From Symbiodinium natans (taxonomy: Eukaryota > Sar > Dinophyceae > Suessiales > Symbiodiniaceae): a stretch of DNA of 64,000 nucleotides. Both the position numbers and the translations under genes were made by a program. The DNA lies in the NCBI GenBank assembly GCA_905221605.1, contig CAJNDS010002204.1, positions 466,501 through 530,500 on the forward strand, written 5' to 3'. A model generated the notes under the pieces. That model was given only the letters and a program-made list of their open reading frames with translations, was not told the DNA's origin and did no database searches. Shown here piece after piece: positions 22,852 through 33,868 of this stretch. Position 1 is the first letter of the stretch. The number at the start of each line of letters is the position of its first letter.

Positions 22852-23890
22852 ATGGAGTCTATGGAGGACCAGGCGAAACGCCAAAGCTGCGTCGAGGCTG
22901 CTTCAGGGAAGTCACGACGGTTCTTTACCGTCTCCGCTCGTATACAATTCGCCTCACGCGTTCTGCTGCAGGCGGATCTCCAGGCAGTTCGGCATGGAGT
23001 GCAAGATCTTGCTGAGCGCTTGCGAGAGGAGCAGCTGCAGCAGCAGAGAGCGCTCCTCCGCCGCACTCAATCGGTCACCAGTAGATGGGGCCCTGAAATT
23101 CGGCCGAGGGTCTCTTTCTTTTTGCGTCCGCTCATCGTTGTAGAGCTCGCTCAAAATGTGCACTGACCGCCGTTCTTGCCTCACAGTCCTAGAGCTCATT
23201 TTATCGTAGAGTGTCGCGAGTCGTGGTGCTGTTGCGGTCGCCCCAAGCTCGACATCGGCGAAAGGGAGACAACATGTGCAAGATATGCGTAAGATCTACT
23301 GCAATTGGAAACTTGCACTGCGCTGGCGCTGCTAGCTGACACCGCAGAACTTGAGGCTGTGCCGCGTGGAGCAGCAGATTTCCGAGCTCCGTGCCTTGAT
23401 GGCTCGACCCGCAGAGGCCATGTGCTTCTGCCATGCCGGAAAACGAGTACAATAGAACAGATGCTGCCAAACTCGTGAGATGTGAAGAACGAGAGGCCGC
23501 TCAAAGAGTGTCATTCAAAGAAAGCGCGTGGCCCCAACACATCTTCACACGCTCTGCTTGCATGCGAGGCCACAGCACCTGCAGCCAGCACGCCTGAAGT
23601 CACCCTCGAGAGCGACAAAGACTGGGCGAGGAATTCTCTGGAAGGGGAGGCCAGCTGCAAGCGAAGCAAAATCAAAGTATGGGACGGTCATGGGTTGGTG
23701 TAAGTAGCAAGATTCGCCAGCTTCCCAGTAGCGAATGTACAGGTGCGTGCACTTCGCCTGGAGATGGACGCAATGAGCCGGAAGATTTCCGAGGAAGCTA
23801 GCTGCTCGGCCAATCCCTCGTCTTTTTCGTTTGCCCACATGCTGGCCGCCTTTCGTAATGTCGGGTGTAGGAGGCCTCAGGGGCCCTGAT
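22852..23890 (+). CDS. Coiled-coil protein, at least four phase-0 exons
   Basis: Exons 22852-23073, 23348-23446, 23569-23676 and 23743-about 23830 join through GT-AG introns of 274, 122 and 66 nt, all in phase 0. Heptad-like segments appear in three exons: LQAVRHGVQDLAERLREEQL, LCRVEQQISELRALMARP, and VRALRLEMDAMSRKISEEAS. The third exon is a charged linker (EVTLESDKDWARNSLEG). ATG at 22852 (MESMEDQAKRQ) may be the true start, or the first helical exon may begin after CTGCAG near 22974. The consistent phase, donors and helical register strongly suggest one gene. The product is probably structural or cytoskeletal, but no specific family can be named. Confidence 0.55.
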
Positions 23891-24825
23891 CCGGACGACT
23901 AGGAAGCCTTTAGGCCAACCGTAGGCGCACTTTCCGGCTGCGTAGGCCTGGCGAAAGGCAGATACCCTTGATGCAGCCTTCAGTGATGGTCTGATGCCTG
24001 CCTTTCTGGGATGAATTGGTTCGGCAGGCGCCTTGGGGCCTGAAGATGTCTTGCCGGTTCGCCGGACTAACTCCCTAAGGCGAGCCAGGGCGGCCTGTGT
24101 GCAACCAAACAACAACAAGTTCGTTGACGTTTCGTTTGATAAAGAAACCGAACAGAGTTTTAGATGGAGCTGGGCCGGCTTAGCTTTTCTTCGAGATGTT
24201 GGACTTTTCGCTGTCTCAGTGTGTCTCCAATGTCCTGGAAGTTTGCAAGACGCCGCCATCCACTGTTTTGATGAGCTGGTGCGTTCTTGCCGCTTCTTGC
24301 CTCGAGACTATCGGTGGCTTCCTATGTCCGAGACTGCCTGGCGACAGGCCTCCCAAGCCGTCCGGCACGAGCCTGCTGCCTATATTGTCTCCGGGGCCTC
24401 GTCAAAGGCTGCTTGCCAGATCCTGGACGCCAACTACTGCGCGCAGCGACCTCTCGGCCAGTGCGTCTTGCCGCGCCCACTTGCGCCTCGTGCAACATGG
24501 CTCTTAGCTCGGCCTGATGCCGCTGCCCACGTGAGCTCCTCTTTCCCCCAGCCCCGGCTCGCTGCTGCAGCTGCTGTTTGATAGCCGCCCCTTTTTGGTC
24601 GAGTCCATGATGTCGGCGACCTACACGGCTTTTGGATATTTGGGGTTTGGGTTTGGGGCTTTGTCCCGGAAGGGCCGTGGCAAGGGCGTTTCTCCCACTA
24701 AATGTTTGCCTTGCTGTACTGTTATAGGGCTTGGACGTTTTTTGTATATGTCGGATGTGGTGCCCCACACAAGCAGGAAGCATAGCCGATTTGCCTCCTA
24801 TAACCTCTCCGTTTTCATACTCCAT
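23798..24825 (-). CDS. Two long overlapping-region minus frames, basic, doubtful
   Basis: A frame from ATG at 24825 down to 24322 (167 codons) is Lys/Arg/Gln-rich (AAIKQQLQQRAGAGGKRSS). A second frame from 24259 down to 23798 (153 codons) reads AALARLRELVRRTGKTSSG and FRQAYAAGKCAYGWPKGFLV. Both are long for chance but neither shows a family motif. The second overlaps the last exon of the coiled-coil gene on the other strand, so one of the two is probably spurious. Confidence 0.25.
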
Positions 24826-25261
24826 AGGGCGATCGATAACCCAGACCGCTTTTCAGCAGGACAACGTCGGCCACAGTTCAGTGGGGAGCGGGGCAGCTGC
24901 ACACTTCAAATTGCGGGTCCAACTCACGATCTCTCTGGCCAATCAAGGCTGCAAATGCACATCCCTGCCCAATGTTGTGGAGTCAGTCACTGAGGGCCCC
25001 CTGCGCCTCGGCAGTAAAGCTCTGAGACCATCGCTATGTGATTTTGTTCCCTTGGCATTTCAGTTCACCATGAAGGAACGACTCGGTGGCCATCAGCAAT
25101 GACATTTCCGTGCCTCGGCAGTGTTTTCGCCAAGCTGCTGGAGATCGCAAGCTTGGCACCCCACAACACACAGGCCCAGGCCCCCATTCCGATCCAAGCT
25201 TGTTAGAGCTTTAGCATCGCTTTAGCCATCTTCAGCCGAACGTCCCGACGCCCCCCTGATT

Positions 25262-26290
25262 CTATCGAAGAGTGCGTTGGAAAGGCAGCGAGTCGGTGGA
25301 CAGCCGCAGATAGTAGCAGAGAGTACGAGCGATTCCCGAGTAAACCGTGAAGGTTGCCAAAGGATGTTGCCTACCAAGGAGATTCGCAATCAAATTGTGG
25401 AGGTGGTGCGGTTCGAGCAAGAGGCATTCGGAAGAGGGTTTAGCTTCGCTGCCCTTTCAAAATTGCCTGGTCTCAGCCTTTCGACTCCAGGCTTTCCGAG
25501 ACCGTTATCTGCTGGAGGCGTCGAACTGCGCGGAGAGCGTCCGGAGCTTGATCGGTTGTGGGTTGTTAGCATTGCTGCGGGTGAGTCATGGGAGTCTCAG
25601 CAGGTCAAAAACTTGGAGCCTGTGCCTCAGATCGAATTCGGGCCAGACCAGGCTCTGAGGTTCAGGGTTTGTTAAGGCTTCGTAGTGGTTCGTAAGCCCC
25701 TCAGGCTGACCATGGGCCACGTGTCGCGAGAGCTCCAAAAGTTGCTGCAGAAAGTCGGCCAAAAGGCCAGGCCGTGCCTGCGAGTCCAACGTGTCATCAG
25801 GGTCCTTACTGATCTTGATGGTGCATTGCTTGCATTGTTTGTAGGGCCGTGGTTCAAGGTTGTAGTAGTCAGGGTCGAGGGCTGTGCGGGAATCCTGACA
25901 GGAAGCAGAAGCCCCGGCTCCTGGCGCCAGGGCCTCACAGAATCTCGCAGAATCTCAGATTTTCATGACTGGCAGGGTCATGTGACGACGATGCCAGGTT
26001 CTCTGCAGTTCAAACAAGACGACCCTTCAGGGGGCCAGTTTCTTGAAGGAGTCTTGGGGCGAGAGCCAGCGCAGTGACACCGTCAGGATGTTGTGCGAAA
26101 GTTGGGTGAACATGATCGGCAAACAACCCCTTCAGGGCCCAGATGCTTCGCCAGCCTCTCCTGGTGAAGAGCCGCTGCGCTCAGAGCACTGCTTCACGAC
26201 CTGAAGTTTCCCTGCTATGACCTTGTGGGACCAAGGTCGAACGCCACAGCCCTAGGAGGCGGGCACGGGTTGCGCACGCGCCTTTTCAGG
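25262..26290 (-). CDS. Unidentified multi-exon gene on the minus strand
   Basis: Coding-quality segments run in order on the minus strand. They are TGTDILKRRVRNPCPPP (about 26290-26210); VVKQCSERSGSSPGEAGEAS (about 26205-26130); MFTQLSHNILTVSLRWLSPQ (about 26115-26040); then DPDYYNLEPRPYKQCKQCTI, continuing through GLLADFLQQLLELSRHVAHG and WPEFDLRHRLQVFDL (about 25882-25590). A terminal frame (about 25455-25262) has HHLHNLIANLLGRQHPLAT and a TAG stop. A CAG acceptor precedes the DPDYY exon. Other splice sites are approximate. Codons ending in C or G dominate on this strand. Two Cys pairs (QCKQC) are notable but no family is recognised. A plus-strand alternative at 25363-25580 is less convincing. 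Confidence 0.45.
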
Positions 26291-26339
26291 ATGTCAGTGC
26301 CAGTACTTGCAAGACTGGAGGCATGCAGAGTGCTGCAAC

Positions 26340-29300
26340 CTGCTCTCCCAGAGAGGAGCCTGCAGGAGGCCAGCTCAGCCTATTCCTCAACTGGCACCAA
26401 GTAGTAATTTACTTGCAGTATGTTGCGCTTGGTGTTCCGAAAGCTCAGAAGAGCGCTAAGGTTGCTTGGAATTTGGAGAGACATGTAATGAAAGCACCCC
26501 GTTGCATTTCAGCGGCTGATGTGGTTACATATTGGTTACATACGTTTACTGTATCAAGAATGAAGCAATGATCCTGGAGTGCATGAAAACCAAGAGCAGA
26601 CATTCTTGAGGACGAGTGAAGAGATTCAAAACTAGACGGGGGATGCGTTTGTAGACGAAGAGGCAGTTTGTATTACCTGTCGTTCCTGTCGAGTGGATGA
26701 ACGCAGCCGCTGAGCATAACCCTGCACATCCTGCAGCGCTTGCAAGTCATAGAACCAGTATGAAGCATGCCATATCAAGAAAAAATGTTGCAATGTTTTC
26801 GCATGATTACAACACAGGCGCGGTCTTCTGACCAAGGTCTAGAGATGTCTAGCGCGTACACTGTTTGGACCGTTTAGTACCTGAAACGACGAACGGTTTA
26901 CAATGCCAACCGGAGCTATCGACAATTCATTAGACAGACCAGTTGCACGAAAGCTGGCTTCCTGGAGTTTACCCGATTTTTTCAACCTTCTTGTATTGGG
27001 ACAAAAAGGCTGGGGGAAATTGGCCTGATATCTTACAATCTAAGGGGCCTGAGTACGCAATTATCGGGCGTCAGTCCCTGATAAGGTGCCCCCCCCTCTT
27101 GAACCCCCCCCCCCCCCACCTTAAACCCTCGTGTCAGAGGGCCTGCAACCGTCTCAAATAATCGAGATGCTGCAACACGGACTACCTTCGGGGTCCCAGC
27201 TCGTTTCGAAGCACTGTTAGAGAGCTTATGCATGAGGTGGTTGTTAGGCGGTGCCGGTTGAAGCCGTCAGTCGTCAGTGATGTAGCTCAACCCACACGAT
27301 GATGCAAGCCTGGCCCTGGGAGGCTCTGTTCAATGGTCCAAGCCGTCCAGACCATCCAGACCTTCAGCTTTCACTTCGGTGACGTAGCCTGGCTGCCAAC
27401 GTCGATTTTGGTTTCCGAGCATCAATCCCTCGCACGTTCTCAGTGCGTGAAGTGGCAAGTAGAAGACGCATGACATCTTCAAGCTGTGCCAACAATAGGC
27501 CAACAGGTACCAGCACACGCTGCTTTAAAAACCTACAGCACAAGCAATTCTATACTGAACTGCAATGTAATTAGAGTCTGCTGCCACGCCCAGCCGTTCC
27601 GGAACACCGGTCACGTATCTGAGGCAGCCGGTGAATGTTGCGCAGGACATTCTGTCACATGGGCTTTCCAATTCCAGAATACTCCAGAGAGAGTTTCGCC
27701 TGTGGTTGTCCTCAGCTGACCGTCCTATGTGCGCGAAAATGTTCCGAAGTCGCACAAGTGTTGGACCTTCGGATATCCAGCAGGCAACGAGGAAAGGGCA
27801 AGGTTCTGGGGCATGAGTGAAGCATTGTGCAGTGACCTGCGCACGGGAGGATGTCCCCTCAAGATGCGCAGCGCCAGCAATGCCGCCCCAGCGCCTTGTC
27901 TCATCTTCTCCAAGAGAAGCACTTGTGGTCGACCAGAGTCACGGCTTCAACTACGCGAAGAAGGGCGATTTCTTGCGTAATTGATGTACGGTGCTGCAGT
28001 GGCATGTGTCTGTTTGCCACTTGGCACTTCCTGCACCTCTCAGGTACAGCAACGCGCAGCCCACGAATGTGTGGCACCTTGGCTTTGGGGTCCAAGCTGC
28101 TTCCGATTGCAACATGGCATCATCTTGCCCAGCCCAATATGGCCACATGTTGCACACCGAGCAAGCCGGACTTTGCAAGCCAGGTGAACCCAGGCAGTTC
28201 CCAGGCCATCCTAGGTCTTAAGTCGTGCTAAGCCCACGGCCTGAAACATCACACGTCAACACCGACGTCAACACCAACGTCATCGTGTTAAGTCTGAGCG
28301 GTTCGCGGCCCACCGAGGCGCCGAAGCCTTGGGAACCCCTCCATCCCAGCCCAGACGCCTCCGCCGCCATCAGCGCCGATTTATTTCAGATCACGCAGCC
28401 ACGAGGGTCCAACTCCATCTACACAGGAGCTTTGTCGGGCCTTCGTGGGGCTTTTGTTTCTGAGATCCGCATTCTCAGCCTCCGCAAAGTTGCACGACAA
28501 TAGAGGCACTAATCGTGTTCAGCGATGCAGGAGAGAGTCGTGATAGCCACCAAGATGACCTCGCCGGTTGTGGCGCAGGCGAGCTGAAGCTTGCACGAGC
28601 AACTAGCTATAAGTCAACGAGAGCCTGCCAGGAGCAGACAACAACTCCGATGAAATCCATGCCCCGCATGGTGGCCACCCCGCAGATGGTGAAGGAACCG
28701 ATTGTGAGATGATCATACGTGGTGCATTGTGTTGCAATGTGCAACCTCGCAAGCTCGCGCAAGTGATGTAACATGATGTAACAGATGTCCTTCAGGACCC
28801 CTTCAGGGAGGCCGGGGATGCCAAGCTGCCGATAGGCAGAGCTACCATTGCAGTGCCCTTCGCGCGCGACTGGAAGGGCCAGGCACCGGCCGACTGCATC
28901 TGCCTATATCTGCCTGCAACTTCCTAGCATGGGGACGCAGTATACTGATTGGTTTCGACGATGTCGCATACCGCCGTTTTTACAACAATGGAAAAACTAG
29001 AGGTCCTTTCTGCAAGTCGAAGTAGATCAGGGACAGTTCAGCGCGAGAGCTGGGGGGAGGCCATGCCACAGCTCAGCATGGCCGTTCGATCAAGCGGAGT
29101 GCCTGCCGCGCCCCTGATGAGAGTTACCCAGGCCGGCCCATTGTCTGTGTCTAAACTGCTGAGAACCAACCCAATACACTCGAGCATGCCCAGAGTTCCA
29201 GGTACAGACGCGGGTGGGCTAGCTTTGCGTTGCTTGGCTGGATCTGCATGTCTCAAGTCTCTTGCGGCAGCTCTCCAGGCTAGCCTACTGTAAATCTAGT

Positions 29301-29930
29301 CATCTAAGGGACCTCTCCCTTCTTTGGAAGGTAGCCACCGAAAAGCCGAGAAGCTGAAAGCGAGTAGGATCTTGGACGTGTTTGTCTTCGCCGGGCCTGC
29401 AGGTGGCTGAAGGAATCGCAGCAGCGTATCTTTCTGAAGCTGCCGGCTGTAATGGATCCTGAGAATGGATCGCTGTGCCTTCCGTGGAATCATAAGAGCC
29501 CTATCGCCGGGCGTGTTCAGACCAGGAACAAGTACAAGACAAATCTGGACCGGCAGCGTGTTCCAAGCTTCGAGGTCTGGCCGCAAATTTCTGCATGCTA
29601 GTCCTGGTAGTCCTGGTCATCCTATGTAATCCTTCCATGTGCTACCCTGGCATGCCTTGGCAGTACCAAACACCGGGTGCCCCTCTTGACGCTGCGTCCG
29701 AGAGCACGCCTGGTCTGAGGACCATACATTAATTAGCTGTATGCCAACTAGTGGCTTCTGCTGTGGTTCGCGCAGCAAGAATCGTCGCACGTTGCATTCC
29801 CGAGCCGATAGCTGAATGGCTGTCGGCATTTCTTTAGCGATCTCGTAGCAGTGTCAAGAAGAACACCAAAAAGGTTCCGCCGAGGCACCACGGTGAACAC
29901 AACAAGCTTGCGAGCCCTAGCTTCGCACGT
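26340..29930. other. Gene-poor stretch
   Basis: Only short frames without motif. It includes a poly-C patch at 27088-27120 and a short frame near 28952 (GFDDVAYRRFYNNGK) that resembles a lone exon. Confidence 0.4.
27088..27120 (+). repeat. Poly-C tracts
   Basis: A C9 run is followed by a longer run of about 14 C residues within a 33-bp stretch. Polypyrimidine runs of this kind lie near acceptors elsewhere in the window, but no exon follows here. Confidence 0.9.
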
Positions 29931-29935
29931 GGATC

Positions 29936-30115
29936 TTGCATCACTCAGGTGATGGAGCAGACAAGGCCGTAACCCTCCATGCTCATGACTGCTCTGCGAG
30001 CGTGGATCTGAACCTCGATCAGGAGGAGCCCATCTCGACTGGAAAAATCTGCAAAGAAACGGACGACAACGTCTTCCAGCAGTTCGACGCAGCCTTAGCT
30101 GCTTTAGCTTGGCAG
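29936..30115 (+). CDS. Exon-like frame with GT donor, family unknown
   Basis: The frame reads SASVDLNLDQEEPISTGKIC and TDDNVFQQFDAALAALAWQ and reaches CAG followed by GTGGCA in phase 0 at 30115. It is acidic and helical with good codon use. No partner exon was found. Confidence 0.35.
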
Positions 30116-30564
30116 GTGGCAGGCTCGAGGCATCGAGATTCATCCCGCTGACTTGCCATCATTCCTGGTTTGAGACCAAGGATCAGCCCAAAGAAGAGTC
30201 GGCAAGCCACCCAGCAACAGACACGGGTGTCATATCGGAAAGCCTCAGCAACGGCCGCGGCCACTAAGGACCGCAATGCTCCAGTGGAGGCGCAACCGAA
30301 ATATTTTCAGCACCCTTGGATATTATGACGTATGTTATAGTTGCCTGGGATGGCCCATTGCGGCCCGATACAGCTTCGGTACAGAGTTGAATTGTGAGCA
30401 GAAGTGAACTTCCTGTGAAGCGTTGAATTGTGAGAGGCTGCCGGCCAGGATTGTCTGGGCTCTGTGTCCAAGTCGACAGGCGCACAGAGCGAAATTTTGG
30501 AAATCGTTGGAGGGCTGCAAACATCTCAGCTGGCTCCATCCCTAGATGGAGCTACACAGGCTAC

Positions 30565-30954
30565 TCATGTCAGCTTTGAGATTTGTGGTGCAATGATGGA
30601 AAACCGCGAAGATCGTGTTTCATGGTATTCATCTAATTGGATGCTTCGTGGTCCGCTGCTAAGCTTGGTCCCACCATGCTCAATGTACTTAGACCGCCCG
30701 CTTTGAGTCTTTGCGTGTACTGGTGCAGGACCCCCGTCTGTCGCTTTCTCACAACAGTCTAGACAGTCCAGGCGCGACCTTGCTACTTGTACATCCACTT
30801 TCTTGGCAATGTGAATTCGAAACTGAGCAGAGAGACAGGAGTCAACCAAATGATGACTCAACAAATTCATGACAAGAACTTCGTAGACTTCTTTGTGCCT
30901 CGAGGCTGAGATCCGACTCGGCAGAACTGCGCCGGAAGAGTCGCCAGCATCCAA
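30565..30954 (-). CDS. Minus-strand open frame of 129 codons, doubtful
   Basis: It reads KEVYEVLVMNLLSHHLVDSC and HIAKKVDVQVARSRLDCLDC. It is longer than expected by chance but has no ATG at the upstream end and no family motif. It could be an exon of an unidentified minus-strand gene. Confidence 0.25.
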   Translation of the reverse strand: MDAGDSSGAVLPSRISASRHKEVYEVLVMNLLSHHLVDSCLSAQFRIHIAKKVDVQVARSRLDCLDCCEKATDGGPAPVHAKTQSGRSKYIEHGGTKLSSGPRSIQLDEYHETRSSRFSIIAPQISKLT

Positions 30955-31296
30955 GTGGCTCCAAGTGTGCTAAGCTGCTAAGCCTGGTGAGCTGGAGCAC
31001 TGCGCAGACGTACTCCACAGTCTCCGAGGAATACGGCGCTGTATTTGGTACCATGCACAGCAGCCCGAATCAGCAATCACGTGGCCGTCCCTGACCAAGC
31101 GATTCGCCATTGACGGAGAGAGCTGCTTGACCCTCAATGCAATAGACACGCTGCCTTGGTACCGTTGTGTAAGGTATTGGATCTTTGCATATTGCTGCCA
31201 GCTGGCGCGGGCCTCGGCCAAGCCTCGGCACTGCAGGCGTCTGTGTGACTTCAAGACCGGTGCTTCGTAGGGCTTCGTGGTGCAAATCGCTATGAG

Positions 31297-31478
31297 TTGA
31301 AGTCCCATCGTGCTACGCTGCTGCTTGAGGTTCTTGCCGCGGGCTCCCTCTTGGTCTTCCTGGTCCTGGGTGCAGTACTGTTATTGCAATCCGGGTCCCT
31401 CCATGAGGCGGAGCAGCGGAGCATTCGTGTGGCATCAGATGTGTCGATAAGATGGGGCACATGCAGCTGTCCTGAAAG
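31297..31478 (+). CDS. Exon encoding one transmembrane segment
   Basis: The frame after an AG at about 31290 has a continuous hydrophobic segment (VLAAGSLLVFLVLGAVLLL) flanked by charged residues (KSHR before, HEAEQRS after). It ends at a near-consensus donor (GAAAG followed by GTGAGT), phase 2. This suggests an internal exon of a single-pass membrane protein. Neighbouring exons were not identified. Confidence 0.35.
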
Positions 31479-32309
31479 GTGAGTGTCCCATACACTGCAA
31501 ACATGACGGAACAGGCTGGTGTCATGCTTGTTCGCCTGAGCTGTCTGTGTTTGCCGCCCCTGATGGCATTGCCTTATGATCCGCTTGCCGGAGCTACTGG
31601 GCCTACTCAATCACTTGTGAATTCGGTGTGATGGTGTGGTCCGAGCCACAGGAATTCAAAATAGACCAAGCTTTCGAGGATGATGCCGCAGGCTTATCCG
31701 TGATGTGATCCCAGGATGACGTGGGTTCCAGATTTTGCTATGCTGGAAGGAGATGGGCGTTCCGACTGTCAAAATTAGCCGAGGTGCTCGTGTACTACGA
31801 CATGAGCCTCCTCGCCAACCACAAAAGGCAGCTCAGAATTGTACCATCTTATTACTATGTACAGGCAGATTTGCATGCTCCGCATTACGAAATCCACAGC
31901 AACAAATCGACCCTGTCAAAGCAACACCATTATATCAATCCATGGTTATCCCAGAATGATTATCGGCAAGCTTGCAGGTTCCAGGATGCCGCAACGTGAA
32001 ACTAGTGTGCCCAATTCAACTTCAGGGCTGGTGAGTATGCATCACCAGGGTTCACTCTTCTTGCGCTTCCGGCGTTTGCCGCACCATGTTTTCTGTGGGT
32101 TAGTGGTGGCGCACGGCGGCATCTCGCTGTTGTATCTTGTGTCATGTGGCCACATTAACATTCCATTCAGGCACGTGCACACAACATGTCTAATTTCACT
32201 TGCACCTGTGTTCCCGGACAGCTTCGTGGAAAGCAAAGACAAGAGAGTTGCCAGGGCCTCTGCGGGAATGTTGATTGCACTGTGAAGAAGGTCTGAATCT
32301 GGTAGCGAG

Positions 32310-32687
32310 ATGCTCTTCGAGGTTTACACATTTCTGACTGCGGCAACCTGCACGCATGCTGACAGCCGCACTTGGGTTAGGCGCGGCCGCCTGCGCATGT
32401 CCCCATGCCATCTACTCGCGCGAGAACCACACATTGCGCATTTCCAGAGGATACGTCGGGGCAGCGACGCCGCATTTGTGGCCAAGGTAGAAGGTGCCAG
32501 ACGGTTGTTGTTTAGTAACCATGCTCTTGGTTATGTCGTGCTCAAGAGAAGATACTGCCTTTGCCCTGCAGCTGCTGTGGGTGATGACCTGACGCCATGT
32601 GGCCTCGTGTCACTTTCAATGCTGAACGCTCGGCTTCGTCTCTTGCAAAGTCGTATGCGTGGTGACACTTGCAGCTCTTGCAGCTGA
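32310..32687 (+). CDS. Open frame of 125 codons, doubtful
   Basis: ATG at 32310. The middle part (DAAFVAKVEGARRLLFSNHA) has moderate coding character. No motif or splice partner was found; the length alone is compatible with chance. Confidence 0.2.
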   Translation: MLFEVYTFLTAATCTHADSRTWVRRGRLRMSPCHLLAREPHIAHFQRIRRGSDAAFVAKVEGARRLLFSNHALGYVVLKRRYCLCPAAAVGDDLTPCGLVSLSMLNARLRLLQSRMRGDTCSSCS

Positions 32688-33339
32688 GGTTTACAGACAA
32701 CTTCACATTCTACCATGAAACAGCCACTGGCTGGGAGAGGCTACGGGGTGGGAAATGAAGGAAGGTACTGCAGTGTTCGGAAAATATGTGGAGTTTTTCT
32801 GTGGATTCAGCATCGCCCGAACAAGAAGAAGAGGTTGTGCAACGCTGATGCCGGTTCTCTCGTCCGCATTTTAGTGCCCTTCAGGCTTGATGCAAATGAA
32901 TCTGACATTGCCCTTGCATCAGACAGCGATGCGTCCCAGCCTAAGACACTTTGCCTTTGGCCTTATTTGAGTCGCACGCAGTAGCACAGCTGCTTGTGAA
33001 AGGTATGGGAAGATTAGTCCTCCGCTTGAAGGCCTTCGCGGAAGTCGGATGTGAGACATGATGCGGGTTGAATTCCAGTCGTGGTGCAGATTTCGTGGCT
33101 CGAGACGTTCGAGAGTCAAGCGGTTCCATCCTGGCCTTCCCCCACGCTGCAGGTCAGGAGCGTTTTTACATAGAGGAGACCGGCACCAAGCGATCGAAGA
33201 GACTTTAGCTGACAACTGGAATGGCATGGCAACCATTGCTCTGAGCCTGATAAGCCGATAAGCCTTACTCCAAGGTCGGACCAGAGGACAGACCTGGCAT
33301 GGACATGTTTGGAGTTTGCCTGTGGCGAGAAACCCCTTC

Positions 33340-33591
33340 CTCGCCCTACACTGATCGCCACTACGCAGCCCTCCAGCACCCCACTCCACCGCCTCCTCGC
33401 CCCCCCTCTCTTTCTTATAGGGCTCCAGCACATGCCCAGACCCCACCGCCCGCTCAACTTGAACAACTCTCACCACCCCCAGCACTCACGGTACCTAACA
33501 ACCCTCCCCCCCCCCCTGCAGTACCCAGAGCACCCCTCCCCCCGTGTGCCCAGCATCCCTTGTTGAGCCCACCTGTTATTTTGCTTTGCAG
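33340..33591 (+). other. C-rich polypyrimidine tract, probable intron end
   Basis: The + strand is extremely C-rich, with runs of up to 10 C, for 200 bp before TTTTGCTTTGCAG at 33579-33591. In all frames it gives proline-rich translations, which I read as intron rather than protein because a clean terminal exon follows. Confidence 0.6.
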
Positions 33592-33712
33592 GACAGAGAC
33601 CTGGCTAACGCCAGAATTCTTTGAGCACTGGAAGGCAACATTTCGTGATGCTCGTGTGTTACCCAAGCAAGCCGATGATGCGCAGCTGGTGCTGGATGGT
33701 TGCCGCTTTTGA
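33592..33712 (+). CDS. Terminal exon of an unidentified gene
   Basis: It follows a textbook acceptor (polypyrimidine tract then GCAG). It reads TETWLTPEFFEHWKATFRD and VLPKQADDAQLVLDGCRF to a TGA stop at 33712. Coding quality is very high. Upstream exons of the same gene were not identified; a frame near 32880 (FRLDANESDIALASDSDASQ) is a candidate. Confidence 0.5.
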
Positions 33713-33868
33713 AAGCAGATCTTGAGATGGAAGGTGTGGTATAGAACTCCAGTCTCCCCACATGTTCGCAATTTATGGGTGGCATCCTCAGGAGAATTGA
33801 CACAAGGCGCAACTGCATTTGACTATTGGAACCGAGGCTGTCATCAAAGGAGGACTGCCTCAAGGCAG

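Noticed and set aside
25363-25580. Plus-strand exon pair with a GTGAGT donor at 25581
   Set aside because: The frame (EIRNQIVEVVRFEQEAFGRG, then DRYLLEASNCAESVRSLIG) is plausible, but the minus strand has longer coding-quality segments over the same DNA and a stop that fits the gene model.
33299-33590. Proline-rich coding sequence
   Set aside because: All frames are Pro-rich because the DNA is C-rich; a polypyrimidine tract leading to the acceptor at 33591 explains it better.
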